From positions 1 to 9,115 of the forward strand of contig CABIXK010000008.1 of NCBI GenBank assembly GCA_902362705.1: a stretch of DNA of 9,115 nucleotides, written 5' to 3'. A model generated the notes under the pieces. That model saw only the letters and a list, made by a program, of their open reading frames with translations. It ran no database searches and had not been told where the DNA came from. Source of the stretch: Rikenellaceae bacterium (lineage in GTDB: Bacteria; Bacteroidota; Bacteroidia; Bacteroidales; Rikenellaceae). Below, in pieces: positions 7,509-9,115 of this stretch. The translations under genes were made by a program, and so were the position numbers. Every line of letters begins with the position of its first letter. The stretch's first letter is position 1.

Positions 7509-7577
7509 GCCCGTAGCCACCCCCGGCGGAGGGCTGTCTCGCCCGAAGGCTCGCCGGCACCTCCGCTGGCTACGGGC
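7509..7577 (+). repeat. palindromic core element, copy A
   Basis: GCCCGTAGCCA (7509-7519) pairs perfectly with TGGCTACGGGC (7567-7577). Inside it, after a one-sided bulge CCCCCG, GCGGAGG (7526-7532) pairs with CCTCCGC (7560-7566), leaving a 27-base apical region. CTTTTCGG (7470-7477) and CCGAAAAG (7577-7584) can extend the fold outward around the triloop hairpin at 7490-7506. Copy B at 7650-7720 has the same plan. Confidence 0.65.
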
Positions 7578-7592
7578 CGAAAAGCCTGCCTC

Positions 7593-7627
7593 CACTTTTT
7601 ACTTAATTACTTCTCACTTTTGACTTG
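7593..7627 (+). repeat. heptad tract: five ACTT units
   Basis: ACTT cores start at 7594, 7601, 7609, 7616 and 7623, so spacing is 7, 8, 7 and 7. It separates palindromic copies A and B. Confidence 0.75.
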
Positions 7628-7649
7628 CCCTCGACCCACAGGGTCGTGC

Positions 7650-7720
7650 GGGCTGCAGCCACCCCCGGGCGAAGGCCCGCAACTCGCGCTGCTCGGGCAA
7701 CCCTTCGCTGGCTGCTGCCC
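7650..7720 (+). repeat. palindromic core element, copy B
   Basis: GGGCTGCAGCCA (7650-7661) pairs with TGGCTGCTGCCC (7709-7720) with one T-T mismatch. After a one-sided bulge CCCCCGG, GCGAAGG (7669-7675) pairs with CCTTCGC (7702-7708), leaving a 26-base apical region. Relative to copy A, the inner stem has G-C changed to A-T on both arms and the outer stem has T-A changed to C-G, so pairing is kept while sequence differs. Confidence 0.65.
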
Positions 7721-7729
7721 GAAAAAATT

Positions 7730-7756
7730 GCAGCGTCAGCTGCACAGCCCGCAGCC
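7730..7756 (-). repeat. right copy of the 27-base inverted repeat
   Basis: Read on the minus strand it is GGCTGCGG, GCTGT, GCAGCTGACGCTGC, matching the left copy at 7305-7331 in 24 of 27 positions. It ends four bases before the heptad tract at 7760. Confidence 0.7.
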
Positions 7757-7759
7757 CCA

Positions 7760-7793
7760 CACTTCTCACTTTTTACTTCTCACTTTTTAACTT
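7760..7793 (+). repeat. heptad tract next to the lipoprotein terminator
   Basis: ACTT cores start at 7761, 7768, 7775, 7782 and 7790 (spacing 7, 7, 7, 8). It runs directly into the A-run that forms the U-tract of the minus-strand terminator. Confidence 0.75.
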
Positions 7794-7832
7794 AAAAAAC
7801 ACCGCCGCCCCACAACCGGGACGGCGGTGTTT
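7794..7832 (-). terminator. intrinsic terminator of the DUF4465 gene
   Basis: On the minus strand AAACACCGCCG (7832-7822) pairs with CGGCGGTGTTT (7807-7797), an 11-pair stem extended by GGG/CCC pairs above an unpaired base, followed by a T-run (plus-strand A's at 7794-7799). It lies about 20 bases after the stop codon, so the gene is monocistronic. Confidence 0.9.
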
Positions 7833-7851
7833 CGCCACGGCGCCGAAGCGC

Positions 7852-8604
7852 CTATTTCTCGTAGACGAGGTTGTCGATAGCCAGATAGTTGGGCGCCATC
7901 ATGTCGGGCGAATCGATGGCGAAGGTGAGCGACGTCACCGTACCCAGCTCCGAGAGGTCGACCGTCTCCCAGCCGGCCTTGACCGTGCCCGAAGCCTTCT
8001 CGGCCAGCTTCACGCGCACCTCGCCCGTCTTGAAGCCGCTGTTCCAGCCCGAAATGACCGCCTCGAAGTCGGCTACCTCGGCCGGGTTCGAACCCTTGAA
8101 ATAGAGGTAGAGGTAGGTCGTGTTGGCGATGGCGATCGAGCGGGGACGCACGCCGCCAGCGAAGGCGATGGTCGGGATGCCCTCGTTGTCGTCGGTGAAG
8201 GCCGAGTAGAAGGCCACGGCGAACTGCTTCGAACCCGCGTCGCCGCTCTCGGCGTAGACGCTCTTGTCGTTGGTGAAGCCTGCCGTCTCCCGGTCGGTGC
8301 GCGACGAGATGACGAAGCCGTTCCACACGTCGTACTGGCCGCCGAAGTCGTTGAAGTAGGTCATCAGCACGGCGTCGTGCTGGGCGTAGACGGGACCGTA
8401 GTAGTAGAGCGACTTGATGGGGTTACCCATCCAGTCCTCGTCGTCGATCTCTTCGGCCAGCGACTTGCCCCAGATGTAGCCGTCGGTGCCCAGGCGGGCA
8501 TCTTCGAAGTCCACGACCGCTACGGGATCGACGTAGAAGTTGTTCTCGTCGGTGCAGGCGGTCAGCGCAGCGACGGCCAGCAGGGTGTAAAGTACTTTTT
8601 TCAT
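7852..8604 (-). CDS. DUF4465 surface lipoprotein under B12 riboswitch control
   Basis: The 250-residue protein has a lipoprotein signal peptide (MKKVLYTLLAVAALTAC, Cys17 as the lipidation site). Acidic residues at +2/+3 (Asp19, Glu20) are compatible with the Bacteroidetes surface-export signal. DUF4465 hallmarks are VVDFED (30-35), WNGFVISSRTDRETAGF (94-110), FAVAFYS (128-134), NTTYLYLYF (161-169), a GWNSGF segment (187-191 region) and the C-terminal APNYLAIDNLVYE (237-249). The fold is expected to be an all-beta sandwich outside the cell. DUF4465 proteins occur in Bacteroidetes cobalamin-uptake loci, and I recall the B12-binding BtuH lipoproteins belonging to this group. With a cobalamin riboswitch in its leader, a role in capturing B12 or related corrinoids is the best inference. 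No BtuB or BtuG gene is in view. Direct binding cannot be shown from the sequence. Confidence 0.88.
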   Translation of the reverse strand: MKKVLYTLLAVAALTACTDENNFYVDPVAVVDFEDARLGTDGYIWGKSLAEEIDDEDWMGNPIKSLYYYGPVYAQHDAVLMTYFNDFGGQYDVWNGFVISSRTDRETAGFTNDKSVYAESGDAGSKQFAVAFYSAFTDDNEGIPTIAFAGGVRPRSIAIANTTYLYLYFKGSNPAEVADFEAVISGWNSGFKTGEVRVKLAEKASGTVKAGWETVDLSELGTVTSLTFAIDSPDMMAPNYLAIDNLVYEK

Positions 8605-8632
8605 CGTTCGTATAAGGTTTAGAAATTGAAAA

Positions 8633-8656
8633 TCCGGTTCCGCACCCGGAATCGGA
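8633..8656 (-). promoter_or_regulatory. candidate expression-platform hairpin before the DUF4465 gene
   Basis: On the minus strand TCCG-A-TTCCG, loop GGTG, CGGAA-C-CGGA forms a nine-pair stem with one A-C mismatch, followed by TTTTCAATTT. It lies 28 bases before the ATG. It could be a weak transcription terminator that the B12-bound riboswitch favours, or a translational block. The rest of the 160-base leader between the aptamer and the ATG shows no other strong structure. Confidence 0.35.
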
Positions 8657-8764
8657 CTTCGATCGAACCTGCGGACCTACGACGACGCACCACCCGCATG
8701 ACCATGTAAGGTGCCGCCGACGCTCCGTTCTCCGCAGAGGCGCGATGACGATTCCCGACCGGGA

Positions 8765-8935
8765 GCGCAAGGCAGGTCTTCTGGCTCGTCCCAGGCCGCA
8801 GCGCCTTCCCGATCCGAAGATCAGTGGCTTTGTGCTACGGCCGACAGCGGAACTTACAGCAGCGGGAACTGCTGCCGAATCTCACGGCATTCCCTCGTAG
8901 TCGCGCGGATCCTCCGATCCTTGCGAACCTTGCGC
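8765..8935 (-). promoter_or_regulatory. cobalamin (adenosylcobalamin-type) riboswitch
   Basis: Read on the minus strand, the closing stem GCGCAAGG (8935-8928) pairs perfectly with CCTTGCGC (8772-8765). In order come AGGGAATGCCGTGAGATTCGGC (about 8895-8874), a CCCGCTGCTGTAA core, GCCACTG (8828-8822), a C(TTCG)G-capped GATC stem, GGGAAGGC, and the B12 box GCCAGAAGACCTGCC (8785-8771). These match the conserved core of the cobalamin riboswitch family. Binding of coenzyme B12 normally represses the downstream gene, here the DUF4465 lipoprotein. The aptamer begins only a few bases after the predicted transcription start. Confidence 0.95.
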
Positions 8936-8937
8936 CG

Positions 8938-8969
8938 CAAATATAGCAAAAGTCGCGGGCAATGCCAAA
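8938..8969 (-). promoter_or_regulatory. Bacteroidetes-type promoter for the riboswitch-DUF4465 transcript
   Basis: On the minus strand TTTGG (8969-8965) lies 20 bases before TATATTTG (8945-8938), a near-perfect TTTG/TAnnTTTG promoter. The start would fall around 8931-8935, at the base of the riboswitch closing stem. This is the strongest promoter match in the window. Confidence 0.8.
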
Positions 8970-9115
8970 TTTATTTTAGGGCGGTGGTTTCGGGGCGCAG
9001 ACTGCGGAGGGCGCACGAGCTGCTGCGAGTTGCGGGCCGAGGGACAAATTGAAAATGGGAAGTGGAAAATTGAAAATGAGGGATTGTCGTTTTCAGCTCT
9101 TCGCCGGGGGGGGCT
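8970..9115. repeat. gene-free right edge with repeat fragments
   Basis: I see no gene here. On the minus strand 9037-9015 reads GGCCCGCAACTCGC followed by a GC-rich stretch, matching the apical region of palindromic copy B (7674-7698). A heptad tract follows at 9049-9076 (plus-strand units TTGAAAA, TGGGAAG, TGGAAAA, TTGAAAA), the inverse of the tract before nagB. The last 17 bases (9099-9115) resemble the reverse complement of the core-element arm at 7516-7532, so another copy seems to be cut by the window end. Confidence 0.55.

Larger units (their letters stand above)
7189..7793. repeat. non-coding mosaic of heptad tracts and palindromic modules
   Basis: About 600 bases without a credible gene lie between the nagB terminator and the terminator of the opposing lipoprotein gene. 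Three 7-base-period CT-rich tracts (7247-7281, 7593-7627, 7760-7793) separate GC-rich inverted repeats. Notable hairpins are GGCTGCG (7208-7214)/CGCAGCC (7233-7239); CTCCGGCGG (7281-7289)/CCGCCGGAG (7297-7305); a 14-base perfect pair 7388-7401/7425-7438 with an inner CGCGCC-GGA-GGCGCG hairpin (7410-7424); CGAAGCC-TGT-GGCTTCG (7439-7455); CCGGCTT-GAA-AAGCCGG (7490-7506); and CGACCC-ACA-GGGTCG (7632-7646). The four inner hairpins all have three-base loops. Short open frames here have no family resemblance. It is best read as accumulated dispersed repeats, possibly transcribed and folded. Confidence 0.75.

Noticed and set aside
7126..7623. Open frames across the repeat mosaic on both strands
   Set aside because: They run through inverted repeats and heptad tracts, have no family resemblance and no leader or promoter.
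7509..7720. Known self-cleaving ribozyme (twister, HDV-like, pistol)
   Set aside because: The bulged stem plan superficially recalls these, but I could not place the required conserved cores in either copy.
7247..7793. Possible CRISPR array
   Set aside because: Units are 7 bases with no spacers of regular length and no cas genes; the larger modules are not evenly spaced.
8711..9052. Plus-strand open frame opposite the riboswitch
   Set aside because: It overlaps the complete minus-strand riboswitch and promoter, and its translation is the antisense of structured RNA.

Overview
The window looks like a chromosomal segment of a GC-rich Bacteroidales, most likely an Alistipes/Rikenellaceae-type gut bacterium. 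This assignment is an inference. It rests on Bacteroidetes-style promoters (TTTG-like -33 and TAnnTTTG-like -7, 20 bases apart), A/C-rich leaders without clear Shine-Dalgarno sites, a DUF4465 lipoprotein behind a cobalamin riboswitch, and very GC-rich coding DNA. I see no phage, integrase, transposase, CRISPR, tRNA or rRNA.

Layout. (1) 46-2420, plus strand: promoter, atypical ROK-family sugar kinase, class I mannose-6-phosphate isomerase (manA), then a strongly structured 107-base untranslated element and a perfect-stem terminator. (2) 2441-7188, plus strand: promoter, NahK-type N-acetylhexosamine 1-kinase, cytoplasmic CBM9-like protein, a fusion of a NagB-like domain to a PIG-L deacetylase domain, canonical nagB, terminator. 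(3) 7189-7793: about 600 non-coding bases made of degenerate 7-base tandem repeats alternating with palindromic modules; related pieces lie in front of nagB and at the right edge of the window. (4) 7794-8969, minus strand: promoter, adenosylcobalamin-type riboswitch, long leader, a 250-residue DUF4465 surface lipoprotein, terminator. (5) 8970-9115: more repeat material, no gene.

How the genes fit together. The plus-strand genes form an amino-sugar and hexose-phosphate module. NahK activates GlcNAc/GalNAc at C1. The ROK enzyme probably makes a hexose or N-acetylhexosamine 6-phosphate. The PIG-L domain of the fusion could remove the acetyl group, a step normally done by NagA, which is absent here. 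NagB converts GlcN-6-P to fructose-6-P and ammonia, and ManA connects fructose-6-P with mannose-6-P. The fusion's NagB-like half carries Gln where NagB has its catalytic His, so it may be a sensor or an altered enzyme beside the intact NagB.

The least explained material is the non-coding DNA. It includes a multi-branched element after manA (2267-2373), a 27-base inverted-repeat pair bounding 7305-7756, and two paralogous hairpins (7509-7577 and 7650-7720) that keep the same fold through compensatory base changes. Heptad tracts separate these modules.
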